Below are positions 7,792 to 15,060 of a stretch of 24,426 nt of DNA, piece by piece. How positions within the stretch are numbered: position 1 is the first letter of the stretch; each line of letters starts with the position of its first letter. The translations under genes were made by a program, and so were the position numbers. Source of the stretch: Streptosporangiaceae bacterium (lineage in GTDB: Bacteria > Actinomycetota > Actinomycetes > Streptosporangiales > Streptosporangiaceae); the NCBI GenBank assembly GCA_030040475.1, contig JASHTQ010000203.1, positions 1-24,426 on the forward strand. The letters run 5' to 3'. The notes beneath the pieces were generated by a model, which did no database searches, had not been told where the DNA came from, and saw only the letters and a program-made list of their open reading frames with translations.

Positions 7792-7890
7792 CGATTCCCC
7801 GCCGATTCCCCGGTATCGCCATACGCACCACCAGTATCACCAAATGCATCATCGGCATCGCCATGCGCGAGCACCCGGGGGCCATAACGG
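7792..7890. repeat. Phased short repeats upstream of the NCS1 permease and paralog 2
   Basis: Two 11-bp tandem copies (CGATTCCCCGC, CGATTCCCCGG; 7792-7813) lead into a 21-bp-period array. Core copies are TATCGCCATACGC (7814-7826), TATCACCAAATGC (7835-7847) and CATCGCCATGCGC (7856-7868). A partial fourth copy, GCCATA at 7881-7886, is exactly in phase. Two helical turns per unit puts every copy on the same DNA face, as expected for an iterated protein-binding site. Read on the minus strand from GTG 7874 the same DNA would encode a seven-residue repeat (AFGDTGG, AYGDTGE), but third codon positions there are not GC-biased, so I favour a regulatory role. Confidence 0.55.
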
Positions 7891-7931
7891 CAAAGAAGGT
7901 CTCGCGGATATCACGGAGAAGTAGCAGTTCA

Positions 7932-7960
7932 TTACATAACCGAAACCCGATCTTTACTAA
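7932..7960 (+). promoter_or_regulatory. Weak promoter candidate for the NCS1 permease
   Basis: TTACAT (7932-7937) and TACTAA (7955-7960) are separated by 17 nt, in an AT-rich patch about 58 nt before the permease start. Each hexamer matches the sigma-70 consensus only partly. Confidence 0.25.
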
Positions 7961-8017
7961 AGGCGAGCAGGATCGTGGGCGCCGGGCACGACAACAGCTT
8001 CCGCCCTGGAGGGCCAG

Positions 8018-9484
8018 ATGAGTGGCGACATCGTCGCAGGCAGCTATGGCGAAGGGTCGGCGGACCAGGCGAGCGGATACGCCGCGTTCAAGATCGAGCA
8101 GCGCGGCATCGACCTGATTCCCGATGCCGAACGCAAGATGCGGCCGGCCGGATTGTTCTGGCTATGGGCCGGCGCCGTATTCAACGTGGAGTTCCTGTTT
8201 TACGGCACGCTGATCATGACCTTCGGCCTGACGGTCGCGCAGGCGATCGCCGCCATCGTGATCGGCAACCTGTTCTACACGCTGCTCGGCTGGGCCAGCC
8301 TGCAGGGTCCCAAGACGGGCACCACGGCGTTCATGGTGAGCCGCGCGCCGTTCGGGCAGAACGGGAACCGGCTGGTGGCGCTGTTCAACTGGTTCACCCA
8401 GGTCGGCTTCGAGATCGAGGGCATCTACTTCGTCGTCGCCACCGTCATCCTGCTGTTCTCCCTGCACGGCACGACGCTCGACGGCCCGGCCAAGATCGTC
8501 GTCATCATCCTCGCCGCGCTGCTGCAGATGATCGTCCCGCTGCTCGGCCACGCCACGATCAGCAAGATCCTGCGCTACCTGGCCTACATATTCATCGTGT
8601 TCTTCGCCGTGCTCGCCGGGTTCACCTTCGACAAGCTGCACCTGTCGACCTTCCACGCCAAGCCGGTCTCGTTCGCGGTCTGGACAACCGCGCTGGTCCT
8701 GCTCATCTCGGTCGGCGGCCTCGGCTGGACCGAGAACGGCAACGACTACTCCAGGTACCTGCCGCGGACCACCCGGGCGTCCCGCACGTTCTGGGCGGCG
8801 ACGCTGGGCGGCGCGATCCCGTCCGTCATCCTCGAACTGCTCGGCGTGCTCGCGTACACGATCACGAAGAAGACGGTGGGGATCGCCCAGATCGGCGTGC
8901 CCGAGTCGTTCCCGGCCTGGTTCGTGACCCCGTTCCTGATCTTCGCGATCTTCCAGCTGCTGTCGATCAACACCATCGACATGTACTCCTCCGGCGTCAC
9001 GCTGCAGGCGCTCGGCCTGCCGATCCGGCGCTGGGGCGCGGTCATCATCGACACCGTGGTCTGCGCCGTGGTGGTCGGCATCATCTTGTTCCACGGGAAC
9101 TTCTACGCCGACTTCTCCGGGTTCCTGCTCTACATCGTGGTGTGGCTGGCGCCCTGGTTCGGCATCCTGATCACCGACTACCTGCTGCGCGGCCGCCGCT
9201 ACGATCCGCAGGCGCTGCAGTCTTCGGGCGGCGGGCTGTACTGGCGCAACGGCGGCGTCCACTGGCCGGGGGTGATCGCCCAGGTGGTCGGCATGGTGGC
9301 CGCGCTGATGTGGATCAACGCCGCGTTCGCCGAGCCGCCCTACACCGGCCCGATCTCCAACCACTTCCCCGGCCTGGCCGGCGGCGACTTCAGCTGGGCC
9401 CTCGGCATCGTGGTCGGCGCCCTCGTCTACTGGCTCCTCGCCGCCCGCGCCGTCCGCCGCGAAGCCGGGGCCACCCCCGCCTGA
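8018..9484 (+). CDS. NCS1-family nucleobase permease (purine-cytosine permease type)
   Basis: A 488-residue polytopic membrane protein starting at ATG 8018 with GGAGGG just upstream. The N-terminal FKIEQRGIDLIPDAERKMRPAG segment is the cytoplasmic lead-in typical of the NCS1 (nucleobase:cation symporter-1) family. It is followed by FWLWAGAVFN, the QGPKTGTTAFMVSRAPFGQNGN loop, and ENGNDYSRYLP, matching the xDYSRYLP motif of Fcy/CodB-like members. About twelve hydrophobic segments are spread along the chain and the length is usual for the family. It should import cytosine, purines or a related ring compound together with a cation. No catabolic enzyme lies next to it, so the substrate cannot be inferred from context. 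Its stop is 9 bp from the convergent VOC gene. Confidence 0.9.
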   Translation: MSGDIVAGSYGEGSADQASGYAAFKIEQRGIDLIPDAERKMRPAGLFWLWAGAVFNVEFLFYGTLIMTFGLTVAQAIAAIVIGNLFYTLLGWASLQGPKTGTTAFMVSRAPFGQNGNRLVALFNWFTQVGFEIEGIYFVVATVILLFSLHGTTLDGPAKIVVIILAALLQMIVPLLGHATISKILRYLAYIFIVFFAVLAGFTFDKLHLSTFHAKPVSFAVWTTALVLLISVGGLGWTENGNDYSRYLPRTTRASRTFWAATLGGAIPSVILELLGVLAYTITKKTVGIAQIGVPESFPAWFVTPFLIFAIFQLLSINTIDMYSSGVTLQALGLPIRRWGAVIIDTVVCAVVVGIILFHGNFYADFSGFLLYIVVWLAPWFGILITDYLLRGRRYDPQALQSSGGGLYWRNGGVHWPGVIAQVVGMVAALMWINAAFAEPPYTGPISNHFPGLAGGDFSWALGIVVGALVYWLLAARAVRREAGATPA

Positions 9485-9493
9485 CCCCGGAGG

Positions 9494-9925
9494 TCAGTGC
9501 ACGCAGAACTCGTTGCCCTCCGGGTCGTACAGGACCACCGAGTCGCCGCGGGCGTCGTCGTTGGTCCAGGCCAGGGTGGCCCCGGCCTGGAAGAGCCGCT
9601 CCACGTGCTCGCTGACCAGCCGCTTGCGGTGCTCGCCCCGGACCCCGCGGTCGGCCACGCTGATGTCGAGGTGCACCCGGTTCTTCGCGGTCTTGGCTTC
9701 CGGCACCCGCTGGAAGTACAGCCGCGGCCCGACCCCGGCCGGGTCGACCCGGGAGGCCTGCGCGCCGAACTCCGACTCCGGTATCCCCGCGTCCGCGGCG
9801 AACTCCTCCCAGCTGGCGAACCCCTCAGGCGGCGGCTCGGGCACGTAGCCGAGCGCCAGCCCCCAGAACCCGGCGAGCTTCTCCGGGTCCGCCGCGTCGA
9901 ACGTCACCTGGATCCGCATGATCAC
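9494..9925 (-). CDS. VOC/glyoxalase-like domain protein
   Basis: A 143-residue single-domain protein. MRIQVTFDAADPEKLAGFWGLALGY at the start and VVLYDPEGNEFCVH at the end are the typical beginning and end of the glyoxalase/bleomycin-resistance (VOC) fold; KTAKNRVHLDISV in the middle is the usual strand carrying a metal-ligand-like His. Its chemistry is undetermined. The GTG at 9925 overlaps the TGA of the upstream gene (GTGA), so translation is probably coupled; an internal ATG two codons later (MRIQ) is an equally good start. It converges with the NCS1 permease, leaving no room for a dedicated terminator. Confidence 0.85.
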   Translation of the reverse strand: MIMRIQVTFDAADPEKLAGFWGLALGYVPEPPPEGFASWEEFAADAGIPESEFGAQASRVDPAGVGPRLYFQRVPEAKTAKNRVHLDISVADRGVRGEHRKRLVSEHVERLFQAGATLAWTNDDARGDSVVLYDPEGNEFCVH

Positions 9926-10770
9926 TTGTCCAGGCCGAGCGTGAACGTGGGCTTGGGCGAGGAATCCGGCAGCTTGTGCTCGGCGGCGAGCCGGCGCACC
10001 GCGGTCCCGGTGGCGAGGAACTCGGTCGCGTGCTCACCCCACACGTGGTTCTTGACCTCGACCGTCACGCCCACGATGCCGGAGGACCGGGTCGCGGCCG
10101 CCTCCACCTGCATCCGCGCGAGCGCGAGCTCGCGCGCCTCGTACACGCCCTGGGTGAACTGCAGCATCTCCTGGTTCTGCCCCACCTGGCGCAGCGACTG
10201 CAGAACGCCCTGGTGCGCGATGTGGTACACGCACGTGCCCAGCACGAAGGACACCGGCACCGCGCCGGCCGCGAGCAGCCGGAAGAAGTCCTGCGCGGAC
10301 AGGTCGGAGGTGAACGCCCGCCCGTCGGGCGCCCGGTGCGTGCCCTGCCCGGCCAGGTGCCGCACCGCGGTCCCCGTCGACACGAACTCCAGGCAGTTCT
10401 GCCCCCACGAGTACATCTGCATCCGCAGCTGCACGCCGACGATGCCGTCGGCGGACAGGTGGTCGGCCTCGGCCCGCATCCGGGCCATCGCCAGCTCCCT
10501 GGCGTTGTACATGGCCTGGGTGAGGACCGTCAGCTCCTGGTTCTTGTTCCAGCGCCCGATCTGCAGCCCGACGTGGTAGATCGAGGAGCCGACGACGAAC
10601 CCGAGCGGCTCGAAGCCCGCCTCGCCGAGCAGCACGTACTCCGAGACCGAGAGGTCGGAGGTGAACACGCCCGCCTCGTTGGCGCCCGCCGTCTGGGCGA
10701 GCCTGCCGTCGGCCGCCTGCGGCTCCCATATCTCCCCGCCCTGACCCTGCTGCCCGGAAAACAGTGGCAT
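9922..10770 (-). CDS. Tandem YbjQ-like (DUF74 / UPF0145) protein
   Basis: A 282-residue protein starting at ATG 10770 with GGGAGG six nt upstream. After a hydrophilic N-terminus, two copies of one domain follow, at about residues 36-140 and 152-262. Each begins FTSDLS and contains G(S/T)xxYHxxxQ, QExLxxTQxxYxARELAxARMxxEA, SxGIVGV and a TGTAVR end. This is the YbjQ fold, which bacterial annotations label putative heavy-metal-binding; YbjQ itself is about 100 residues and forms pentamers, so a two-domain fusion is a variant form. Actual metal binding or function is not established. The gene overlaps the VOC gene by 4 nt, suggesting coordinated expression. Confidence 0.8.
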   Translation of the reverse strand: MPLFSGQQGQGGEIWEPQAADGRLAQTAGANEAGVFTSDLSVSEYVLLGEAGFEPLGFVVGSSIYHVGLQIGRWNKNQELTVLTQAMYNARELAMARMRAEADHLSADGIVGVQLRMQMYSWGQNCLEFVSTGTAVRHLAGQGTHRAPDGRAFTSDLSAQDFFRLLAAGAVPVSFVLGTCVYHIAHQGVLQSLRQVGQNQEMLQFTQGVYEARELALARMQVEAAATRSSGIVGVTVEVKNHVWGEHATEFLATGTAVRRLAAEHKLPDSSPKPTFTLGLDK

Positions 10771-10826
10771 CGTGACCTCCCGCCGTCGCCGCCCGATTTC
10801 ACCGGCAGCCTATCGCCCGGCCGCGG

Positions 10827-10858
10827 GGTCACGCTCGCCCCCGAGATGGAGCGTGACC
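10827..10858. promoter_or_regulatory. 10-bp inverted repeat upstream of the YbjQ-like gene
   Basis: GGTCACGCTC (10827-10836) and GAGCGTGACC (10849-10858) are perfect inverted copies separated by 12 nt, giving a 22-bp centre-to-centre spacing (about two helical turns). It lies 57-88 bp upstream of the YbjQ-like start and next to a minus-strand -10-like TAGGCT, so an operator for a dimeric regulator is likely. A hairpin in RNA is the alternative. Confidence 0.5.
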
Positions 10859-10918
10859 TCGCCGTCGGTGAAGACGACCCCCGGCGGCCAAAGTCATCGA
10901 TAACAATCCGGGCTCCCG

Positions 10919-11058
10919 TCGTCCACATGTGCGGCGGCCTCTCCACAGCCCCCGCGGCAGGCCTGCCAAGGACGGCGTCCCCCGGTGTCCACAACCAGGG
11001 CGCCGGCGCGCAGCGTGCATCCACAGGTTCCCCGGCCTTGTACACATGGCGATCCACA
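10919..11058 (+). promoter_or_regulatory. Cluster of six DnaA-box-like 9-mers
   Basis: All six lie on the plus strand: TCGTCCACA (10919-10927), CTCTCCACA (10939-10947), GTGTCCACA (10985-10993), GCATCCACA (11017-11025), TTGTACACA (11038-11046) and CGATCCACA (11050-11058). The actinobacterial preferred box is TTGTCCACA. Five of the six keep the TCCACA core; three are one base away from the preferred box. Six within 140 bp is far above what base composition predicts. No dnaA, dnaN, rpmH or recF is visible, so this may be a DnaA-titration or DnaA-regulated site rather than the chromosomal origin. Confidence 0.5.
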
Positions 11059-11162
11059 AGCCACCGGAGGTAGCGTGCTCTATCCCGGGCAGTGCGTATG
11101 AAACATAGATGCGCCGGGCAGGGGCCCGGGATACGGGTAGGGGTGGGCGGCGAGGCGAAACT

Positions 11163-11777
11163 ATGGGCAGAGCCGACGAAACCACGACCGTGCAGGCCGG
11201 CGGCGAGGTCACCGCGCCCCGGCGCAGGGTCGTCGTGGACGTCATCCTCCTGCTGACCGCGGGCGACAGGATCTTGTTGCGGGAACGCGCCAACACCGGC
11301 TACGGCGACGGTGCGTACGAGCCGCCGTCGGGTCAGCTTGCCGACAGGGAGACGATCGTCGAGACGGCGATCCGGGTCGCCCAGGACGAGGCGGGAATCC
11401 TCATCGGCCCGGAGAACGTCTCGCTCGCCCACGTCATGCACGACGTGTCGGGCAGCGGGCGGATCGCCTTCTTCCTCGCCTCCTCCGGCTGGGAGGGCGA
11501 GCCCACCTCGCCCGACGTGCGCTGGTTCCCGCTGTGGAACCTGCCGACCAACATGCTCGACCGGGCCAAGGTCGCGCTGCGGAACTGCGCCGGCGGGATG
11601 CGCTTCTCCACCTACCCCGCCTTCGCGCCGCCGGTGAACGCCAGCATGAACGGCAGCATGAACGGCAGGGCGGACGGCAGGGTGAACGGGTTCACCGTGG
11701 CGAACGACTGCCCGCCGCCGGCTGCCCAGGCCCCGGCCCCCTGGCTGGAGGCCTGCGGCGCCCGCCTGGTCGGCTAG
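11163..11777 (+). CDS. Nudix-fold protein with a degenerate Nudix box
   Basis: A 204-residue protein. I chose ATG 11163 (GAGG 8 nt upstream); an in-frame ATG at 11109 has no ribosome binding site. RRRVVVDVILLLTAGDRILLRERANTGYGDGAYEPPSGQL is a typical Nudix N-terminal half. The box that follows, GQLADRETIVETAIRVAQDEAGI, fits GX5EX7REUXEEXGU except that RE is RV and the first E of EE is D. The family hydrolyses nucleoside diphosphates linked to another group; with one acidic ligand lost, activity is uncertain. The C-terminal tail after YPAFAPPVN is low-complexity, including four 4-residue repeats (SMNG, SMNG, RADG, RVNG). It is followed on the same strand by the DapF-like gene 48 nt later. Confidence 0.75.
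   Translation: MGRADETTTVQAGGEVTAPRRRVVVDVILLLTAGDRILLRERANTGYGDGAYEPPSGQLADRETIVETAIRVAQDEAGILIGPENVSLAHVMHDVSGSGRIAFFLASSGWEGEPTSPDVRWFPLWNLPTNMLDRAKVALRNCAGGMRFSTYPAFAPPVNASMNGSMNGRADGRVNGFTVANDCPPPAAQAPAPWLEACGARLVG
11643..11690 (+). repeat. Four 12-bp tandem repeats in the Nudix tail
   Basis: AGCATGAACGGC occurs twice, followed by AGGGCGGACGGC and AGGGTGAACGGG, in frame, encoding SMNG-SMNG-RADG-RVNG. It looks like slippage-generated linker sequence. Confidence 0.8.
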
Positions 11778-11810
11778 GACGGCCCTGACGCCCGGCTGGG
11801 CTCCGTCAAC

Positions 11811-11816
11811 TAAGCT
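11811..11816 (+). promoter_or_regulatory. -10-like hexamer for leaderless dapF-like transcript
   Basis: TAAGCT (TANNNT) ends 9 nt before the ATG at 11826, and no Shine-Dalgarno sequence is present. Together this would fit a leaderless mRNA, common in actinobacteria. No clear -35 element is seen. Confidence 0.3.
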
Positions 11817-11825
11817 GGGCCAGCG

Positions 11826-12815
11826 ATGGCCGAGATCCTGAACGCGCACGGGTCGAGGAACGACATCTTCGTCACCGACCTGCGCCCGAGCGACTTCGCG
11901 TCCGACGCCGAGCTCGGCTCGTTCGTCCGCAACCTGTGCGACCGGGCGGGCGCGTTCGGCGGCGACGGCGTCTACTTCCACGACGCGAGCCTGCCGGTGC
12001 CCGAGGCCTGGTTCTTCAACCCGGACGGCTCGGCCGCCGAGTTCTGCGGCAACGGCATGCGCTGCCTGGGCCGGGTGGTGCTCGACCGGCGTGGCGCCGA
12101 CGCCGCCGTGATCCGCAGCGGCCAGGCCGAGTACACGGTCCGGCGCGGCCCGGCGACGGTGCAGGGCGTCGAGCAGGTCGTGCTCGAGCAGCCCGCGGTC
12201 GCCTTCGACGTCCCCGTGGTGGCCGGCCGCAGCCCGCTGATCAAGGCGGGCCTGCCCGAACTTCACCCGGCGCTCACGTTCACCGCCGTGACGGTGCCGA
12301 ACCCGCACCTTGTCGCGGTCGTCGAGGACTACGCCGAGGCCGGCCTGGTGGCGATGGGGGAGCGGGTGGCGGCCCGCCGCGACGTCTTCCCGGCCGGGGC
12401 CAACCTGTCCGTGCTGCTCCCGCTCGCCGCCGAGGAGGTCTTCGTCCGCACCTACGAGCGCGGCGCCGGGCTGACCGCATCCTGCGGTTCCGGCATGGCC
12501 GCGGCGCGGGCGGTCTACTCCTGCGCCGGCGGCGTCGACCCCGGCCGCGAGGTCGTGGTCCGCAACGCCGGCGGGGTGGCCACCGTGTCGCTCCGGGTCC
12601 GGCTCGGCCGGTGGCACCCGGTCCTGCGGGGCAACGCCACGTTCGTCTACCGCGCCGACGTCGACCCGGCCGCGCTGGCCCGGGGCGCCGCCGCGGGCGA
12701 GCGCAGCCAGTCCTACCCCGAAGAGACCGCCGCCTACGACGCCCTGGACCGCGACAACGCCGCCCGCCTCCGCAACGCGGGCATCCGGGCCGGCGGCACC
12801 GCTCAGATCACGTAA
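11826..12815 (+). CDS. dapF: Diaminopimelate epimerase-like protein
   Basis: A 329-residue member of the DapF family. Family marks are HGSRNDIF near the N-terminus, NPDGSAAEFCGNGMR with the first catalytic cysteine (Cys74), PNPHLV in the middle, and ERGAGLTASCGSG with the second (Cys220). DapF uses this cysteine pair to interconvert LL- and meso-diaminopimelate for lysine and peptidoglycan synthesis without a cofactor. The usual length is about 275-290 residues; here a C-terminal extension of roughly 45 residues (SQSYPEETAAYDALDRDNAARLRNAGI) follows the fold. No other lysine-pathway gene is adjacent, so a paralog with another amino-acid substrate is possible. It converges with the lipid kinase gene with 10 bp between the stops. 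Confidence 0.85.
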   Translation: MAEILNAHGSRNDIFVTDLRPSDFASDAELGSFVRNLCDRAGAFGGDGVYFHDASLPVPEAWFFNPDGSAAEFCGNGMRCLGRVVLDRRGADAAVIRSGQAEYTVRRGPATVQGVEQVVLEQPAVAFDVPVVAGRSPLIKAGLPELHPALTFTAVTVPNPHLVAVVEDYAEAGLVAMGERVAARRDVFPAGANLSVLLPLAAEEVFVRTYERGAGLTASCGSGMAAARAVYSCAGGVDPGREVVVRNAGGVATVSLRVRLGRWHPVLRGNATFVYRADVDPAALARGAAAGERSQSYPEETAAYDALDRDNAARLRNAGIRAGGTAQIT

Positions 12816-12825
12816 GCACCCCGCC

Positions 12826-13728
12826 TCACCGAGGCTGCCTGATCACAAGCGCCCCCGGCCGGATCGACACGGTCAGCGTCCGCCCCGGCGCGATAACCTC
12901 GCCGTCGACCTGCCGCGGCAGTTCCTCCCCGGCGCCGACCTGCACGTGCCGTGCCCGGAACCGCTCCAGCGACCGATGCGCCCCCCGCCTGCGCGCCAGT
13001 ACCCGGCCGGCCACGCCGGCCCACGCCATCCCCCCGGACGGCGCCAGGATCCCCACGTCGAGCCACCCGTCGTCCACCCCTGCCTCCGGCAGCAGCCGGA
13101 ACCCCCCGGGCAGCAGCCCCACGTTCGCCACGACCACGCACCGCGCCCGCCGCCGCACCACGGTCTGGTGATCCAGCCGCACGGTGAACTCCCGCTCCGC
13201 CCACCCCAGGTGCCGAACCCCCGCCGCCAGGTAGGCCACCCACCCGAACCGCCGCTTCCCGTACCCCCGGGCCGCCCCCACCACCGCCGCATCCAGCCCG
13301 ATCCCCGCCATGGCCGCGAACACCACCCCGTCCTGGCCCGTGTTTCCCGCGTCTTCCACGCGGGCCAGGTCGATCGGCCGGTCCTTGCCGCCGAACCCGG
13401 CCCGGACCGCGGCGCCGGTCTTGCCCGGCATCCCGAGCTCCCGCGCGACCAGGTTCGCGGTCCCGAGCGGCACGATCGCCAGCGGCACCCCGGTGCCCTC
13501 CAGTGCCTGCGCGCAGGTCCGCACGGTCCCGTCCCCGCCGACCGCGACCACGAGCTCCGCCCCCGCCGCCACCGCCTCGCGGACCACCCGCAGCCCGTCC
13601 GCCGCGCTCTTGGTCTCCGCGAACGTGGCCCGGAAGCCCCCCGCCTCCGCCGCCGCCAGGCACCTGCGCGCCAGCCCGCGCCGGTCGCGGACCAGCCCCT
13701 GGTTGACCACGAACACGACCGACGCCAT
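12826..13728 (-). CDS. Diacylglycerol/lipid kinase-family protein
   Basis: A 300-residue protein of the DAGK catalytic family (YegS/DgkB-like). GGDGTV at residues 64-69 is the nucleotide-binding signature, and PLGTANLVARELGMP is the second conserved block. IDLARVED, FAAMAGIGLDAAVV and PEAGVDDGWLDVGIL follow in the usual order. The family phosphorylates diacylglycerol, sphingoid bases or similar lipids at the inner face of the membrane. The start ATG at 13728 begins directly with the first strand (MASVVFVVN), as expected. It lies 45 nt after the histidine kinase stop on the same strand and may be the third gene of that operon; a role in lipid or envelope stress would fit but is inference. Confidence 0.88.
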   Translation of the reverse strand: MASVVFVVNQGLVRDRRGLARRCLAAAEAGGFRATFAETKSAADGLRVVREAVAAGAELVVAVGGDGTVRTCAQALEGTGVPLAIVPLGTANLVARELGMPGKTGAAVRAGFGGKDRPIDLARVEDAGNTGQDGVVFAAMAGIGLDAAVVGAARGYGKRRFGWVAYLAAGVRHLGWAEREFTVRLDHQTVVRRRARCVVVANVGLLPGGFRLLPEAGVDDGWLDVGILAPSGGMAWAGVAGRVLARRRGAHRSLERFRARHVQVGAGEELPRQVDGEVIAPGRTLTVSIRPGALVIRQPR

Positions 13729-13773
13729 GGGTCCATTCTGGCCCGCGGCTCGCGTCCTGGGCCGGGACCCCGG

Positions 13774-15060
13774 TTAGACGAGCACCGCCTCCCGGCCCGC
13801 GGCCGCGTCCGCCGGCATCCCCGGCGGCAGCGGCGGGAACGCGATCGTGACCGCCAGCCCGCCGCCCGTCCGTGTCGCCGCGCGCAGTTCCGACCCGTGC
13901 GCCGCCGCGATCGCGCTCACGATCGCCAGCCCCAGCCCGAGCCCCCGCTCGTCCCCGCCCGCGCCGCGGGCCGGGTCCAGCCGCTGGAACGGCCGGAAGA
14001 GCCGGCCGAGCTGGTCCGGCGGGATGACCGGGCCGGTGTTCTTGACCGTGAGGAACGCGCGGCCGTCCCGCTGTCCGGTGCCGATCTCCACCCGGCCGCC
14101 GGAAACGTTGTACCTGACCGCGTTGTCGATCAGGTTCGCGATCAGGCGCTCGGCCAGCCCTGGCTCGCCGAGCGCGGGAGCGGGCGCCAGGCCGGCCGCG
14201 ACGACCAGGCCGCGGGCCGCCGCGTCGTCACGCTGGGCGGCCAGCGCCTCGGCCGCGACGGCGGCCAGGTCGACCGGCTCGAACCGGTCCAGGCCGCGCT
14301 CGCTGCGCGCCAGCGTGAGCAGCGCCGCGATGAGCCGCTCCTGCTGCTCGCCCGCGGCCAGCGCCCGCTCGCAGGCGGCGCGCAGCGAGGCTCGTGTCGC
14401 CTGCTGGTCGCGCAGCGCCACCTCCAGCAGCGTCCGCTGGCGGGCCAGCGGGGTGCGCAGCTCGTGCGAGGCGTGCGCGACGAACTGGCGCTGGGCCCGG
14501 AACGAGGCCTCGAGCCTGCCGAGCAGCCGGTCGAAGGTGTCCCCGAGTTCCTTGAGCTCGTCGTCCGGGCCGGTCATCGCGATCCGCTGGTGCAGGCTGC
14601 GGGCCGAAACCCGGCGGGCCGCTGCGGTGATCGTGCGCAGCGGGCTCAGTACCCGCCCGGCCATCAGCCAGCCCAGGCCCACCGAGACCACCGCCATGAT
14701 GCCGAGCGCGATCCCGGACTCGATCAGCAGCCCGTCCAGCGTGTCGTGGCGCAGCCCCGCCTGCTCGGTCTGGATGCCGTCCTGGCAGGCGACGATCTGC
14801 TGTGGGCCGGGCGGCGCCTGCTGGACGGAGAAATTGCACGCCACGGGGAGCCCCGACGCGCGGGTGACGATCTCGGTGCTGCCGCCTGCCGTACCCCCGC
14901 CGCTGTACGTGACCGGGTTCGGCAGCTGCTGCGCGACCAGGAAATAGGTGATGACGAGCAGGCACGCGGCCGAGGCGAGGAACAGCCCGAGGTAGAGCAC
15001 GGTCAGCCGCAGCCGCACCGTGCGCCGTGGCCGCCGCGGCCACCGCGACGCGGCGGTCAT
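13774..15060 (-). CDS. Sensor histidine kinase
   Basis: A 428-residue membrane kinase. The ATG at 15060 overlaps the response-regulator stop (ATGA). Transmembrane helices lie at about residues 17-43 and 111-135. The extracytoplasmic loop of about 65 residues between them holds two cysteines (Cys75, Cys92) that could form a disulfide. A HAMP linker follows, then the H-box VAHASHELRTP with the phosphorylated His at about 199, the N-box NLIDNAVRYN, a G1-like VKNTGPVIP and the G2 stretch GLGLGLAIVSAIAAAHG. It autophosphorylates and passes phosphate to the OmpR-type regulator encoded just upstream. The sensed signal is unknown; the loop is too short for a standard ligand-binding domain and may sense the envelope. 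Confidence 0.93.
   Translation of the reverse strand: MTAASRWPRRPRRTVRLRLTVLYLGLFLASAACLLVITYFLVAQQLPNPVTYSGGGTAGGSTEIVTRASGLPVACNFSVQQAPPGPQQIVACQDGIQTEQAGLRHDTLDGLLIESGIALGIMAVVSVGLGWLMAGRVLSPLRTITAAARRVSARSLHQRIAMTGPDDELKELGDTFDRLLGRLEASFRAQRQFVAHASHELRTPLARQRTLLEVALRDQQATRASLRAACERALAAGEQQERLIAALLTLARSERGLDRFEPVDLAAVAAEALAAQRDDAAARGLVVAAGLAPAPALGEPGLAERLIANLIDNAVRYNVSGGRVEIGTGQRDGRAFLTVKNTGPVIPPDQLGRLFRPFQRLDPARGAGGDERGLGLGLAIVSAIAAAHGSELRAATRTGGGLAVTIAFPPLPPGMPADAAAGREAVLV

Larger units (their letters stand above)
10771..11162. other. Gene-free divergent intergenic region
   Basis: I see no gene in these 392 bp between the divergent YbjQ-like and Nudix genes. The region holds an exact inverted repeat (10827-10858), an AT-richer patch around 10890-10908, six DnaA-box-like 9-mers (10919-11058) and a 12-bp perfect palindrome, GGCAGGCCTGCC (10956-10967). 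A TAGGCT hexamer on the minus strand about 30 nt before the YbjQ-like start codon could be its -10 element. Confidence 0.6.

Noticed and set aside
7680..7874. 64-codon minus-strand frame encoding a GDTG-type seven-residue repeat
   Set aside because: It overlaps the start of paralog 2 and lacks a clear ribosome binding site and G/C third positions. I treat the repeats as DNA sites, while noting the alternative.
5827..7887. 686-codon plus-strand frame antisense to paralog 2
   Set aside because: Same reason: composition-driven antisense frame with no recognisable domain.
10956..10967. 12-bp palindrome GGCAGGCCTGCC
   Set aside because: It is perfect, but GC-only palindromes are common here. It is mentioned in the intergenic entry, not called as a separate site.
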